Under the pieces are notes generated by a model. It made no database searches. It was not told the origin of the DNA and worked only from the letters and a program-made list of their open reading frames with translations. The translations under genes were made by a program, and so were the position numbers. From Propionibacteriaceae bacterium (GTDB lineage Bacteria; Actinomycetota; Actinomycetes; Propionibacteriales; Propionibacteriaceae), in contig JAPUEL010000035.1 of the NCBI GenBank assembly GCA_027492545.1, forward strand, positions 1 to 64,000: a stretch of 64,000 nt of DNA. Direction: 5' to 3'. Positions 55,747-64,000 of the stretch are shown piece after piece (the first letter of the stretch is position 1; each line of letters starts with the position of its first letter).

Positions 55747-58700
55747 CAGCGACGCCCTCCTCGTCGTCGAGGACTGGATCAGCGAGCACTTCTTCACCAC
55801 CGACGCCCGCAAGGAGTCGTACCTGGCCCGCGTGCTGGACCGCGTGAAACGGTGGCGCGACGCTGAGCACCCCACCACCAAGTCGAGGTTCACCGCCGAG
55901 CGCTCCAAGCTGGCGACCGCGATGGCCGCCCTCTACGCCGACGACGACCCAGACCCGGACGCCGCCGCGGCCCTGCACGCCGACCTCCGCCGCATCCTCG
56001 GCTACGAGCCCGGCCCCTACGACACGACGGTGAACGGCCCTGTCCGGCTGCTCCGCTCTCCCGGCCTCGAACCAACCCTCGCGTTGGTGGAGGCCAAGCC
56101 TGCGGCCACGCTCGACGAACTGTTCGCCCGCCACGCCGAGACCCTCGCCGAGCCGTACGTCGTCGACGACGAGGACCCGATCACCTCGGCCACCAAGCTC
56201 GTCTCCACCCTGTTCCTCGACCACGAGGAGACGAAGTTCGCGCTCATCATGGCCGGCCGCTGGCTGGTGGTGGCCGAGGCCTCACGCTGGCCCGAGGGCC
56301 GCTACCTGGCCGTCGATCTCCACACCGTCGCCGAGCGCGGCGACACCAAGCAGGGCGGCGAGATCGACCGGGCGCTGGTGGCCGTCGACGCCGAGTCGCT
56401 GGCCCCCGACGCCGACGGCAACATCTGGTGGGACGCGACGCTGGAGGCGTCCGTCGCCCACACCGTCGGCGTGTCCGCGGACCTGCGCGAGGGCGTGCGG
56501 GAATCCATCGAGCTCATCGCCAACGAGGTGGTTGACCGACGGCGCGCCCAAGGCCTCGACCCGCTGCCGCAGAGCCAGGCGCAGCCGCTGGCGCTGCAGT
56601 CGTTGCGGTTCCTCTACCGGATCCTGTTCCTCCTTTACGCCGAGGCGTCGCCGGAGCTGAAGATTCTCCCCGTCGGGGACCCTGACTACGCCCGCGGCTA
56701 CTCGCTGGACCGGCTCCGGGAGCTGGTGCAGGTGGAGCTCGCCTCCCCGCGAGCACGCTCCGGCACCCACCTGTACGAGTCGCTGGCCCTGCTCTTCCGC
56801 CTCGTCGACCGCGGCCACTCGCTGGTTGAGGACCCCTCCCCGCTGGTTGAGGAGCGAAGGAGCGAAGCGACTGAGCGTCTCGAAACCTATGAAACGACCA
56901 ATGACCGCCTGGTCGAGCGCGGCCTCGAGTTTCAGCCCCTCCGCGCAGACCTCTTCTCACCCCAGGCCACAGCCCTCATCGATGAGGTCGGCCTCGGCAA
57001 CCATGCCCTCCAAGAGGTGTTGCGAAGACTCCTGCTGAGCAAGGAGCGCTCCGGCAAGGAGCGCGGCTTCATCAGCTACGTCGAGCTCGGCATCAACCAG
57101 CTGGGCGCCGTCTACGAGGGCCTGATGAGCTACACCGGCTCGTTCGCCGACGTCGACCTCTACGAGGTGGCCCGCGACGGCAACCCGGAGAAGGGCTCCT
57201 GGGTGGTACCCGTGGAGCGAGCCGACCACCTTGAAGAGAAGGACTTCGTCAAAGACACCGACCCCGTCACCGGACAGAAGAGCCGCCGCCGCTACACCCG
57301 CGGCCAGTTCGTCTTCCGCCTCTCCGGCCGCCAGCGGCAGCGCTCCGCCTCCTACTACACCCCCGAGGTGCTGACGAAGTTCACCGTGTCCGAGGCGCTC
57401 GCCGAGCTGCTGGACCAGGACGGCCACACCACCACCGCCGAGGAGATCCTGGGCCTCAGCGTCTGCGAGCCCGCCCTCGGCTCCGGCGCGTTCGCCATCG
57501 AGGCGGTCCGACAGCTGGCCGAGCAGTACCTGAAGCGCCGGCAGGAGGAGCTGGGGGAGCGGATCGACCCCGACGTCTACCCGGCCGAGCTCCAGAAGGT
57601 GAAGGCCTACCTGGCCCTGCACAACGTCTACGGCGTGGACCTCAATGCCACAGCGGTGGAGTTTGCAGAAATCACGCTGTGGCTGGACACCATGGCCGAG
57701 GGGCTGCAGGCACCGTGGTTCGGTCTCCGGCTGCGCCGCGGCAACTCGCTGGTAGGAGCCTCGCGCTCCTTCTACACGCGCGACCAGGTGGGCGACAAGC
57801 GCTGGTTGGCCACCCCGCTCACGGCCGAGCCGCTCACCGACATCGCCGCCCGCATCGAGCAGGACCGCCCCGAACTCAGCGGCTCCGGTGGCCGCATCCA
57901 CCACTGGCTGCTGCCTGCGGCCGGCTGGGGAGCGACGTCCGAGTCCAAGGAAGCGAAGGAGCTCGTCCCCGACCGCGTCGCCAAGGTCAAGGCGTGGCGC
58001 AAGGCCATCAAGGGAAAGCCAACGAAGAAGCAGCTTGACCAGCTGGTAGCGATCTCCCACCAGGCCGAAGAGCTGTGGGCGATGGCCTACCGCCGCCTCA
58101 AGGTGGCGGAAGAGCAGTCGGCACGGCGGATCCCGCTGTGGGGCAACCCGCTGGCTGACGCTGATCCGTTGGCTGTGCCGCGAAGCGGCCTCGAAGCCTC
58201 AAAGACCCGCACCCCCAACGTGACCCGCGAGCAGATCGAGGAGTCGCTGGCCGACGACGACGGCGCCTACCGTCGACTCCGCCGCATGATGGACGCGTGG
58301 ACCGCACTCTGGTTCTGGCCCCTGACCGGCGACGAGGTTGCCCCGCCGACGCTCGACCAGTGGATCGACGCCGCCCAGGGCATCCTCGGCACGCAGAAGC
58401 TGTCCTCCCGCGGCGCGAAGCAGGGGATGGGCACGCTGTCTCCGGGGGACCAATGGGAGGCGATGGCTGATCAGGAGAACTTCGAGCTGGCCGGAGCCGG
58501 AGCCAGACGAGTCAGGGACGTGCTAGTCGAGCATCAATGGCTCGGCGTCTGCGACGAGGTGGCGAAGGAGCAGGGCTTCTTCCACTGGCAGTTGGACTTC
58601 GCGACGGTGTTCGGTCGCGGAGGCTTCGACCTGCAGGTCGGAAACCCGCCGTGGGTTCGGCCCCGAGGTGACGTCGAGTCTCTCTTGGCCGAGGGCGACC

Positions 58701-60472
58701 CGTGGTGGCAGTTGGCGTGGAAACCGTCGGTTGCGGAGAAGAAGGCGCGCCGCGAGCAGACGCTCGAACAGCCCAGGATCGGCCAAGGCGTGGTCGATGG
58801 CGACGCGGAGATCGTGGCTCTCGCTGAGTTCATCGGAGACGTCACGACCTACCCGGTGCTGGCCGGCCTGCAGCCGGATTTGTACCGCTGCTTCATGTCC
58901 CGGACCTGGGTGAACTCGTCTGACCGCGGTGCCACTGGCCTGATCCACCCGGAGACTCATTTCACAGACGAGAAGGCGGGAGTGCTGCGCGACGCCACCT
59001 ACACGCGGCTTCGGCGACACTGGCAGTTCGTCAACGAGCTGCAACTCTTCGACGAAGTCCACAATCTCGTCAATTATGGCGTTCATGTCTACGGACCTAT
59101 CGGCGAGGCGTTCTTCCTGCACGCAGCCGGGCTTTACCACCCCGAGACTGTGTCTCGCTCCGCTCAGCATGATGGCTCGGGTCCAGAGCCGGGCTACAAG
59201 CATGAGGGCGCCTGGGATCGTCGCCCTCACCTATCACGCATCCAAGGCGTCAATCGGGAGACCCTGCAAGTGTGGCGCGATGTCCTGGAGTCTCCGACCA
59301 CCCCCGTCCAGCGCACGCGGATGCTCTACACGGTGAACAGCTCATCGGCTAGCGTACTGGCTCGTTTGGCGACCGCCAGGAGAGTCGGGGAGCTCGGCCT
59401 GAAGTTCTCCCGAGGCTGGGATGAGTCGATCGATCGACAGAAGGGTCGCTTCGTCCAGGAGTGGGGGCCAGCCTCGTGGGAGGACGCAATCCTCCAGGGC
59501 CCGCACCTCCACGTCGCTAACCCGTTCTACAAGTCGCCGAACGCCACGATGAGCAACAACAAGGACTGGTCGTCGGTGGACTTGGAGACGCTTGCGCCCG
59601 ACGCCCAACCGGTCACGGCCTACAAACCAGCAGGCAACCGAACTGTCTACGACTCCGCCTACGGCACCTGGGACGGCGTCCCTGTCCGCGACCACTACCG
59701 CGTCGCGTGGCGAGCGATGGCGGCAAACTCCGGCGAGCGCACCCTCATCCCGGCCATCATCCCCCCTGGCACGGCCCATCCGAATGGCGTGTTCTCCTTG
59801 GGCGGTGACCCTCGCACGGTCGTGTTCCTGGCAGGTGCGCTCTCGTCATTGTTGAGTGACTTCTCGGTGAGGGCTGCCCCCAAGAGCGGGATCTACCAGG
59901 GTGTGGTGGACCGACTCGGAGTTCCAGACCTGACCCATGAACTGGTACCGAGGCTGCTTCTACGAACGTTGCGGCTCAACTGCCTCACCGCTGCGTACGC
60001 TGACCTCTGGGGGGTGCTGTGGGACCCTGCCTTCACCGAGGATGAGTGGCTGCTCGGCAGGGCATACGCTGACGCGCCCGATCTGGGGGACGTGGGACCA
60101 GAGTGGACGCCAAATAGCCCGTTGCGCCGCGACATCGACCGCCGCAACGCCCTGGTGGAGATCGACGCCCTCATGGCCACGATGCTCGGCGTTACGGCCG
60201 ACGAACTCGCCACGATCTACCGCACCCAGTTCGCGGTCCTCCACGGCTACGACCAGAACGACTACATCTACGACGCCAACGGCCGCCTGGTCCCCACCCA
60301 GGTGCGCCAACTATGGCGCAAGAAGGGCGGCACGCTCACCGACGAGGAGCGCACCGCCACCCATCCCGCTGGCACGGCCTACACCTACGAACTCCCGTTC
60401 GCCCCCCGCGACCGTGAGACGGAGTTCCATACCGCGGCGAACCGGGCACGAAGAATGGCGATACAGTCTTGA
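55739..60472 (+). CDS. drmMI: DISARM N6-adenine DNA methylase DrmMI
   Basis: 1577 residues. Motif I is CEPALGSGAFAIEA (Cys576 onward), a variant of DPACGSG, and the catalytic motif IV is NPPW at 969-972. The N-terminal 500 residues contain a helical, nuclease-like region and the C-terminus a target-recognition region. DrmMI marks host DNA so that DISARM restricts incoming phage. Residues around 362-385 are encoded by a repeat-like stretch (see repeat entry). The STAND-type gene starts 22 bases later. Confidence 0.85.
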   Translation: MADSDALLVVEDWISEHFFTTDARKESYLARVLDRVKRWRDAEHPTTKSRFTAERSKLATAMAALYADDDPDPDAAAALHADLRRILGYEPGPYDTTVNGPVRLLRSPGLEPTLALVEAKPAATLDELFARHAETLAEPYVVDDEDPITSATKLVSTLFLDHEETKFALIMAGRWLVVAEASRWPEGRYLAVDLHTVAERGDTKQGGEIDRALVAVDAESLAPDADGNIWWDATLEASVAHTVGVSADLREGVRESIELIANEVVDRRRAQGLDPLPQSQAQPLALQSLRFLYRILFLLYAEASPELKILPVGDPDYARGYSLDRLRELVQVELASPRARSGTHLYESLALLFRLVDRGHSLVEDPSPLVEERRSEATERLETYETTNDRLVERGLEFQPLRADLFSPQATALIDEVGLGNHALQEVLRRLLLSKERSGKERGFISYVELGINQLGAVYEGLMSYTGSFADVDLYEVARDGNPEKGSWVVPVERADHLEEKDFVKDTDPVTGQKSRRRYTRGQFVFRLSGRQRQRSASYYTPEVLTKFTVSEALAELLDQDGHTTTAEEILGLSVCEPALGSGAFAIEAVRQLAEQYLKRRQEELGERIDPDVYPAELQKVKAYLALHNVYGVDLNATAVEFAEITLWLDTMAEGLQAPWFGLRLRRGNSLVGASRSFYTRDQVGDKRWLATPLTAEPLTDIAARIEQDRPELSGSGGRIHHWLLPAAGWGATSESKEAKELVPDRVAKVKAWRKAIKGKPTKKQLDQLVAISHQAEELWAMAYRRLKVAEEQSARRIPLWGNPLADADPLAVPRSGLEASKTRTPNVTREQIEESLADDDGAYRRLRRMMDAWTALWFWPLTGDEVAPPTLDQWIDAAQGILGTQKLSSRGAKQGMGTLSPGDQWEAMADQENFELAGAGARRVRDVLVEHQWLGVCDEVAKEQGFFHWQLDFATVFGRGGFDLQVGNPPWVRPRGDVESLLAEGDPWWQLAWKPSVAEKKARREQTLEQPRIGQGVVDGDAEIVALAEFIGDVTTYPVLAGLQPDLYRCFMSRTWVNSSDRGATGLIHPETHFTDEKAGVLRDATYTRLRRHWQFVNELQLFDEVHNLVNYGVHVYGPIGEAFFLHAAGLYHPETVSRSAQHDGSGPEPGYKHEGAWDRRPHLSRIQGVNRETLQVWRDVLESPTTPVQRTRMLYTVNSSSASVLARLATARRVGELGLKFSRGWDESIDRQKGRFVQEWGPASWEDAILQGPHLHVANPFYKSPNATMSNNKDWSSVDLETLAPDAQPVTAYKPAGNRTVYDSAYGTWDGVPVRDHYRVAWRAMAANSGERTLIPAIIPPGTAHPNGVFSLGGDPRTVVFLAGALSSLLSDFSVRAAPKSGIYQGVVDRLGVPDLTHELVPRLLLRTLRLNCLTAAYADLWGVLWDPAFTEDEWLLGRAYADAPDLGDVGPEWTPNSPLRRDIDRRNALVEIDALMATMLGVTADELATIYRTQFAVLHGYDQNDYIYDANGRLVPTQVRQLWRKKGGTLTDEERTATHPAGTAYTYELPFAPRDRETEFHTAANRARRMAIQS
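56845..56887 (+). repeat. Repeat-like stretch carried in frame inside drmMI
   Basis: The 43-base stretch starting GGTTGAGGAGCGAAGG and ending CGTCTCGAAACC looks like the extragenic palindromes common in actinobacterial spacers, yet it lies in the middle of drmMI and is read as LVEERRSEATERLET. A direct repeat GCTGGTTGAGGA (56821-56832 and 56842-56853) adjoins it. Its identity as a dispersed repeat is from memory and needs a genome search. Confidence 0.45.
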
Positions 60473-60494
60473 AACTCTCAGAGGAGGAATGCTG

Positions 60495-63179
60495 ATGAAT
60501 ATTGAGATCTATCGGCCCAATCGGGCTCGTCTGTATGTCCTGATCGTCTCATTTGAAGCGGACATTCGCCAGATCTTGGGTCGTTATGTCGTTGCGGAGC
60601 TGGGAGAGGGAGCGGCCCTTGGTGCACTGTTCGACAAGACAGAGCGCCGGCGACTCGATGATGACGGGGAGTTGATCGGTACGCCTCTTGTGGCGTATCT
60701 AGACCTGATGGAGGCCTACGATCTGCTCAATGCCCATCGGAACCTCTTGCCGGCTGGTTTAGCGGATGAAATTCGCTCGCAGACTCCACAGATGCCCCGG
60801 CTGGTGGAGATTCGCAATCGCGTGATGCACTCGCGACCCTTGAGAAGTGATGATGCGCAGACGGCCGTGCGGTTCCTTGAAGTGTTCGAGACCCAGTGGT
60901 GGCGGGAGCTCCATGAAGCGATCGGCCGTCTCCAGGCTGATCCAAGCTGGGAGCCAACGCTCCCCGCAAGTTCAGACCCCGCGAAGACCCTCCATAACCT
61001 TCCGGCGCCTGATTACGACGAGACGGGTCTTCTAGGGCGGGACAGAGAGGCGAAGGAGGTGGCTCAACTTGTCAAGAGAGGGAGAGAGTCGGTCATCACA
61101 ATCACAGGAGAGGGAGGCATTGGCAAGACTGCACTTGCGCTCTTTGTGTCATATCTTCTGGTCGACGATGAGGAGAGCCCTTTCGACGCCATTCTTTGGG
61201 CTTCCCTGAAGAATGAAAAGCTGACCGCTAACGGGATCAAGAGAATTTCGGGGGCGCTAGGCGGCATTGCGGGAGTCATCCTCGAGCTGGGTGCGGGAAT
61301 CGATACCACATTCGAGGGTTCGGTTGAAACGTTGGGCGAGGTGCTCACCGACGTTCGCGCCCTTCTGGTGATCGACAACCTTGAGACTGTGAGCGGCGAA
61401 GAGTTTTCGAAGCTGTACGACGGTCTGCCAGATTCCGTCTCCTTCCTTGTCACCAGTCGAGTGGGCATAGGGCAGTTCGAACGACGTTATCCCCTGTCGC
61501 GTCTAGATGAACGTGCGGCCCTCCAGCTGCTCAACGACCACATACGGTTCAGGCGGGTTGGGCCACTCATGCGCATCTCTGGGGCGACGCGCAAGGAGAT
61601 CGTCGCCCGCCTGCGATTCAGTCCACTGGGGATTGTTTGGTTTGTTCTCGCGGTGGAGGCGGGCCGGGAACCGGTGGCACTTCTGAAGGGGCAGGATGAG
61701 TTCTTGGAGTTCTGTGTGAGATCGGTCTTCGAGAGTCTATCCGCGCATGCACGTACCCTTATAGAGGCGATGGCTGCCCTTCGACGCCCTGTCGGTCCCG
61801 ATGAGCTCGCAGTCCTGACTCGGCGCGCTGTCGATGACGTCAACCATTCTGTTCAAGAGCTAGAACGGGGATCTTTAGTCATGCGCTCGTCGCCTGTTGG
61901 AACGAGCGACCTCCGGCTGGTAATCGAGCTCACCGAGACGGCAGAACTGTTCATCGGAAGACGTATTTCGCGTGATTCTGAGGAAGCAGAAGCGATCATT
62001 GAGCGCGATCGCCTATTGCGAGATAGTGAAGAGCGTCGGCTCTCTGAGGCCGCATTGCGATCTCTCGCGCCCGCCGTGATACACAGTCGAGGACCCGGTG
62101 ACACGGCTGCCGCTTATCAACTCCGTCAAGCGTATCTAGTCGCCAAGGACTCAGGCAATATATTCGGTGCCTTGAAGTTGATTGAGGAGGCGCGTCGACT
62201 GAGCCCAGATTTCTTCGAAGTGGACCGAGTCGAGGCTTTCGTCAGGGTGTATTCGAATGACTATTCTCGGGCAACCGTCTGTTACGAAGAGGCGATGGCC
62301 AAAGCCGATGGCGACAGCCGCGGGATAGTCGCGCATTTTTATGCTAGTCATTTGTCGAAGAACATTCAGGATCAGAGAACGGCCCTTCGCTTCGCCCGCA
62401 TTGCGGTCGACGCGATACCCACTCCGGAGACCGAACTCGGGCTGGGAAACATCCTTGTTCGCAACTATATGTTCGATGAGGCGGCACCACTCTTGCAGCG
62501 AGCAGCCGCCAATTCGGTTGGGCGGTCGCGAGTCATAGCGATCGATGCCTATGTCAACGCGCTCCGACGGTGGGCTGATTGGTGCGGACGAGATGAGAGG
62601 AATGTGCTCAAACAATTCGCGCTTGCCCGAGATGGCGTAGAAGTGGGCGTCCAGGCCCTCAATGCAGGTATTGTTGACAGGAAGCTGGCTTCTAGTATTT
62701 GTAGGAGCATGGCAACTGCTCTGCACGGTGCTCGGGCGGCACTCAAGAGCGATCTTGCTCCGTCTCGTCTTGGACAATTCTTAGAGCTGATCGAGTCTTC
62801 GATGGGGCGGTTGTGCACGGCTACCGAGTGGGGCGAGGTGGCCTCGTTGCTTCACGATATGGCGACCATCGATCGGCGTTTCCTGCGGTTGGTGAAGAAT
62901 TTAGACTCAGGCGAACCATGCGCGTCTAATCAATCGAGCACGCGGGATAGACTTGCTGGGCGTCTTCTGTCTCTGCATGACGGCTACGCCTTCATCGAGC
63001 ATCCCTCATTCCCCAAGAACGTCTTTCTTCATCGCAGCTCGTGGGTCGACCAGTCTGTCGATTGGTCACAGACGCAGGTGGGTGATCGAGTCTACTTCGG
63101 CGTTGAGGAGGGGGAGCGCGGGGTCCGTGCCATTGACTGTAGTAGGGTGGCGGATTCTTCGGCTGTCGGACGATCGTGA
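60495..63179 (+). CDS. HEPN-like / STAND NTPase / helical-repeat / cold-shock-domain protein inside DISARM operon
   Basis: 894 residues. The N-terminus (1-140) is helical with RNRVMH (107-112), an Rx4H pattern as in HEPN RNases. An NB-ARC-like core follows: Walker A GEGGIGKT (205-212), Walker B LLVIDNLE (290-297), TSR (320-322). Then a long helical, TPR-like region (about 500-800). The last 77 residues hold a cold-shock-like OB fold (GYAFIEHPSFPKNVFLHRSS). ATG 60495 has GAGGAGG seven bases upstream; an ATG at 60489 is too close. A sample, 61921-61980, is 30/60 G+C, against 41/60 at 55021-55080 in drmD, so the gene looks acquired. Probably a phage-sensing effector; not a known DISARM component. 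Confidence 0.85.
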   Translation: MNIEIYRPNRARLYVLIVSFEADIRQILGRYVVAELGEGAALGALFDKTERRRLDDDGELIGTPLVAYLDLMEAYDLLNAHRNLLPAGLADEIRSQTPQMPRLVEIRNRVMHSRPLRSDDAQTAVRFLEVFETQWWRELHEAIGRLQADPSWEPTLPASSDPAKTLHNLPAPDYDETGLLGRDREAKEVAQLVKRGRESVITITGEGGIGKTALALFVSYLLVDDEESPFDAILWASLKNEKLTANGIKRISGALGGIAGVILELGAGIDTTFEGSVETLGEVLTDVRALLVIDNLETVSGEEFSKLYDGLPDSVSFLVTSRVGIGQFERRYPLSRLDERAALQLLNDHIRFRRVGPLMRISGATRKEIVARLRFSPLGIVWFVLAVEAGREPVALLKGQDEFLEFCVRSVFESLSAHARTLIEAMAALRRPVGPDELAVLTRRAVDDVNHSVQELERGSLVMRSSPVGTSDLRLVIELTETAELFIGRRISRDSEEAEAIIERDRLLRDSEERRLSEAALRSLAPAVIHSRGPGDTAAAYQLRQAYLVAKDSGNIFGALKLIEEARRLSPDFFEVDRVEAFVRVYSNDYSRATVCYEEAMAKADGDSRGIVAHFYASHLSKNIQDQRTALRFARIAVDAIPTPETELGLGNILVRNYMFDEAAPLLQRAAANSVGRSRVIAIDAYVNALRRWADWCGRDERNVLKQFALARDGVEVGVQALNAGIVDRKLASSICRSMATALHGARAALKSDLAPSRLGQFLELIESSMGRLCTATEWGEVASLLHDMATIDRRFLRLVKNLDSGEPCASNQSSTRDRLAGRLLSLHDGYAFIEHPSFPKNVFLHRSSWVDQSVDWSQTQVGDRVYFGVEEGERGVRAIDCSRVADSSAVGRS

Positions 63180-63257
63180 AACGTTCGTCGACGCAATCGC
63201 AGAGCGGTAATGCCTTGCCTGTCTGTGCCATTTCATCGGGCGCTGGAGGGAGGTTCC

Positions 63258-64000
63258 GTGAGTGAACTTCTGCCGGGCCGTCAGGCCATGAGGCTGCGCG
63301 ACGGCCTGATCGACTACCTCACCACCACCTTCGCCCTCATCGATTCGGACGCTCAATCCGGGCCTCGCGAGCTTCTGGAGGACGAGACGGAGGGGATGTT
63401 CAAGGGCCCCTACCTGCGCACCGGAATGCCATTCAACGCAGCGCCGCGCCGAGCCGTCTCACCGTTGGACTGGATGCCCCCCGACTTCGACCCTACGCCC
63501 ACCAGGCGGCGGCTTTCCGGCGGCTCTCCAGCCCCAACGGCCGTCCCCAGCCGACGCTGGTCACCACTGGCACCGGGTCAGGCAAGACCGAGGCGTTCCT
63601 GTACCCGATCCTCGACCACTGCCTCCGGGCTCGCCGGCAGGGCGTTGGCGGCATGAAGGCCCTCATCCTCTACCCGATGAACGCGCTGGCCAACGACCAG
63701 GCGCAGCGCCTTGCCCGACTGATCACCGAGCGCGACTCGGCCGGGCACCAGCCGCTCGGTTCGATTACGGAGCCCTCTACACCGGAGAAGCGGCCGTCTC
63801 CGCCGACGGGAAGCGTTCAGGCTCGGCCACCAAGGTCACGGAGAACGGGCTCATCACCGACCGCGCGATCATCCGCGATGATCCGCCGGACATCCTGCTC
63901 ACCAACTACTAGATGCTCGACCAGCTCCTCCTGCGTTCCGCCGACCAGAAGCTGTTGGAGAAGTCGGCCGAGTCGTTGACTTACCTGGTGCTCGACGAGT
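63258..64000 (+). pseudogene. drmA: DISARM helicase drmA, disrupted and cut by the window edge
   Basis: The GTG at 63258 follows GGAGGGAGG. The frame reads LPGRQAMRLRDGLIDYLTTTFALIDSD, a DrmA start, up to WMPPDFDP. After a missing base near 63491-63493 it continues in another frame (YAHQAAAFRRLSSPNGRPQP, TLVTTGTGSGKTEAFLYPIL). Near 63752-63760 a second -1 shift leads to FDYGALYTGEAAVSADGKR. TAG 63910-63912 then replaces the expected Gln codon in TNY-Q-MLDQ. The text runs on to a LVLDE motif at the edge. Three lesions argue for a pseudogene, or for poor sequence. Confidence 0.8.

Overview
The window is GC-rich, densely packed actinobacterial DNA. Many genes start with GTG and overlap the previous stop by four bases (GTGA or ATGA). 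The runs parA-like/scpA/scpB/rluB, pafB/pafC/tatA/tatC/helY, ilvB/ilvN/ilvC and IclR/leuC/leuD are characteristic of Actinomycetota. The style suggests a Propionibacteriaceae-like member, but that placement is inference. No rRNA, CRISPR array or transposase was seen.

Layout. 1-3.4 kb: chromosome segregation and condensation (ParA-like ATPase, a small ribbon-helix-helix-like protein, ScpA, ScpB) and RluB. 3.4-5.3 kb: a tandem-FKBP lipoprotein and GluQ. 5.4-13.5 kb: PafB/PafC (DNA-damage regulators), a small membrane protein, TatA/TatC, a lipid kinase, HelY helicase, HisF and a HIT hydrolase. 14.1-17.7 kb: ilvBNC behind a readable attenuator, with a leader peptide containing Leu-Val-Val-Ile codons followed by a terminator. 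17.8-25 kb: a PTS cluster (mannitol IICBA, zinc dehydrogenase, enzyme I, DeoR regulator, 1-phosphofructokinase, HPr). 25-28.6 kb: leuB, cimA and a FAH-family protein. 28.6-31.2 kb: a CPBP protease, then a DUF559-type protein bracketed by two near-identical hairpin repeats, a GC minisatellite, and tRNA-Gln/tRNA-Glu. 31.3-35.1 kb: a PfkB kinase, and an IclR regulator divergent from leuCD with a palindromic operator inside its own promoter.

35-52.8 kb is accessory: MFS transporter, GNAT, YeiH with its LysR partner, acyltransferase, cupin, VOC and SDR proteins, a class II Fic protein, a YefM-YoeB toxin-antitoxin pair with a TGTACA operator, a second CPBP protease, a two-component system, a DUF1707 protein, a metallophosphoesterase, a DsrE-like protein and a TetR regulator. 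It also contains gene remnants (a VOC tail behind yeiH and a truncated DUF2397/Wadjet-like gene) and two unrelated intergenic hairpins that share a 16-base palindromic core.

52.9-64 kb is a class 1 DISARM-type defence operon: drmD (SNF2 helicase), drmMI (adenine methylase) and drmA, with drmB/drmC presumably beyond the right edge. Two features stand out. A lower-GC gene encoding a HEPN-like motif, a STAND NTPase core, a helical-repeat region and a C-terminal cold-shock-like domain sits between drmMI and drmA. The visible part of drmA carries two -1 frameshifts and an amber codon. Together with the DUF2397 remnant, this end of the window reads as a defence island in turnover.
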